Origin: an uncultured Alphaproteobacteria bacterium
GTDB lineage: Bacteria > Pseudomonadota > Alphaproteobacteria > HIMB59 > GCA-002718135
Direction: 5' to 3'
DNA: 64,000 bases
Assembly: GCA_902594815.1 (NCBI GenBank)
Contig: CACJNL010000003.1
Coordinates: forward strand, 1 to 64,000
Shown here: positions 63,202 through 64,000 of the stretch, in pieces
Layout of the letters: each line of letters begins with the position of its first letter
How positions within the stretch are numbered: position 1 is the first letter of the stretch
Program-made: the position numbers and the translations under genes
Notes under the pieces: model-generated
Database searches by the model: none
Told to the model about the DNA's origin: nothing
Seen by the model: only the letters and a program-made list of their open reading frames with translations

Positions 63202-64000
63202 ATGAAAATAAGAATTTTATCTAGAAAAAGTGACTTAGCTGTCATTCAAGCCAATGAATTTGGAGAAGTATTATTATCTAAATACCCATCTTTAAAATCA
63301 GATTATATAACAAAAAGTACATCTGGAGATATTGATTTAAAAACACCTTTATCACAAATGCCAAGTGAAGGAGTCTTCACAAATGATTTAAGAGATGAAT
63401 TAATAAAAAAAAATTGTGATCTAATTATTCATTCTTGGAAAGATTTACCTTTAGATGTCGGCAACCAAACTGAAGTTGCTATAACACTTGATAGAGCTGA
63501 TCCGAGGGATTTGTTGTTTATTAAAAAAAATAGTATACAAAAAATCAATCAGAATAGTTCGATTTCTATTTTTTCCTCATCGCCTAGACGTCAGTATAAT
63601 TTAGAGAGTTTTGTCAAAAATTATTTACCATTTCAAATTAAAAATATTACATTTGAAAATATTAGAGGAAATATACTCACTCGTTTTAAAAAATTTTTAG
63701 ACGGAAATGTAGATGGCTTTGTTGTTGCAAAAGCAGCAATTGATAGACTTCTTAATGCAAATCAAAATGATTTCCCTAATCTTAGAAATAATTTATTTTT
63801 ACATATCAGTGAATGTTTATGGAATGTAATACCGCTTTCTGTCAATCCATCATCTCCTGGACAAGGTGCTTTAGCAGTTGAGATAAGATCTGAAGATACT
63901 GATTTAAAAAAACTCTTATCTGAATTAAATAATGAAGCTGATTATGCAAATGTTATTTTGGAGAGAAAAGAACTTCAAAAATATGGGGGTGGCTGTCATC
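63202..64000 (+). CDS. hemC: Hydroxymethylbilane synthase (HemC), cut by window end
   Basis: The frame is open from ATG 63202 to the edge (266 codons). It catalyses the polymerisation of four porphobilinogens. MKIRILSRKSDLAVIQA, STSGD, SLSQMPSEGVFTNDL-type region, HSWKDLPLD, the arginine-rich SSSPRRQYN and VNPSSPGQGALAVEIR are all family landmarks. The dipyrromethane-attaching cysteine appears in GGGCH, the last residues visible. The C-terminal domain lies beyond the window. GTGAGGAA upstream gives a ribosome binding site. Confidence 0.94.
   Translation, partial: MKIRILSRKSDLAVIQANEFGEVLLSKYPSLKSDYITKSTSGDIDLKTPLSQMPSEGVFTNDLRDELIKKNCDLIIHSWKDLPLDVGNQTEVAITLDRADPRDLLFIKKNSIQKINQNSSISIFSSSPRRQYNLESFVKNYLPFQIKNITFENIRGNILTRFKKFLDGNVDGFVVAKAAIDRLLNANQNDFPNLRNNLFLHISECLWNVIPLSVNPSSPGQGALAVEIRSEDTDLKKLLSELNNEADYANVILERKELQKYGGGCH

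Noticed and set aside
1-64000. tRNA, rRNA, riboswitch, prophage or insertion-sequence elements
   Set aside because: No transposase, integrase, terminal inverted repeats, cloverleaf-like stretch or conserved riboswitch core was recognised by reading. All intergenic gaps are below 300 bases. A covariance-model scan could still find small RNAs.

Overview
The window is a very A+T-rich, tightly packed bacterial chromosome segment with about 63 protein genes, no rRNA or tRNA gene that I can see, no insertion sequence and no CRISPR array. A C4-pathway 5-aminolevulinate synthase, a GcrA-type domain protein, a MotA/OmpA-type envelope pair, frequent 1-4 base gene overlaps, short intergenic gaps and many ABC importers with sulfatases all suggest a streamlined marine alphaproteobacterium. 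An AEGEAN-169/HIMB59-like or SAR11-neighbouring lineage would fit. That placement is inference from gene content and composition, not from a marker phylogeny.

Layout. (1) 1-4102: sulfate activation (a possible cysQ tail, cysD, cysNC) facing a HisD-family dehydrogenase that looks like the sulfopropanediol dehydrogenase HpsN. (2) 4163-16994: five SnoaL/NTF2-like proteins, a bicupin, a core-MetE-like methyltransferase, a LacI-type regulator, a sugar-type ABC importer without ATPase, a HAD-like protein lacking its nucleophile, and an SDR. The three divergent promoter regions of this block share a TTCA-N6-TGAA dyad, so it may be one regulon. (3) 17019-24363: DMT permease, phosphotransacetylase, then an omega-amino-acid transaminase / alanine dehydrogenase / ureohydrolase / DUF1989 cassette, and alanine racemase. 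(4) 24438-41891: a second MetE-like protein, a sulfatase/phosphonate monoester hydrolase, and a long co-directional run. That run holds a family-5 ABC importer with both ATPases, a DMT permease, an aldose-1-epimerase, sulfopyruvate decarboxylase ComD/ComE, a PfkB kinase resembling sulfofructose kinase, and a 2-hydroxyacid dehydrogenase. It is met head-on by a minus-strand Gfo/Idh oxidoreductase, a fucose-isomerase-family protein and a LacD/YihT-type aldolase. (5) 42132-52215: another sugar ABC importer without ATPase, two sulfatases, an FGE-domain protein lacking the catalytic cysteines, an unassigned glycosidase-like protein, a PhyH dioxygenase and a ureohydrolase. (6) 52260-64000: mostly housekeeping (peroxiredoxin, Nudix, MsrA, a DsbA-family protein, a GcrA C-terminal mini-protein, Cfa, a MotA-like/OmpA pair, a pentapeptide protein, HemA, cytochrome b561 and a truncated HemC).

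Main hypothesis: region 4, with HpsN and Pta, encodes catabolism of an organosulfonate sugar (sulfoquinovose-like) and of C3 sulfonates. Mutarotase, isomerase, kinase and aldolase would give a C3 sulfonate. A sulfolactate dehydrogenase and ComDE would then give sulfoacetaldehyde, and HpsN would feed DHPS into the same point. Xsc (sulfoacetaldehyde acetyltransferase), an SLA dehydrogenase and a recognisable sulfoquinovosidase are not seen in the window, so the pathway is incomplete as read here.
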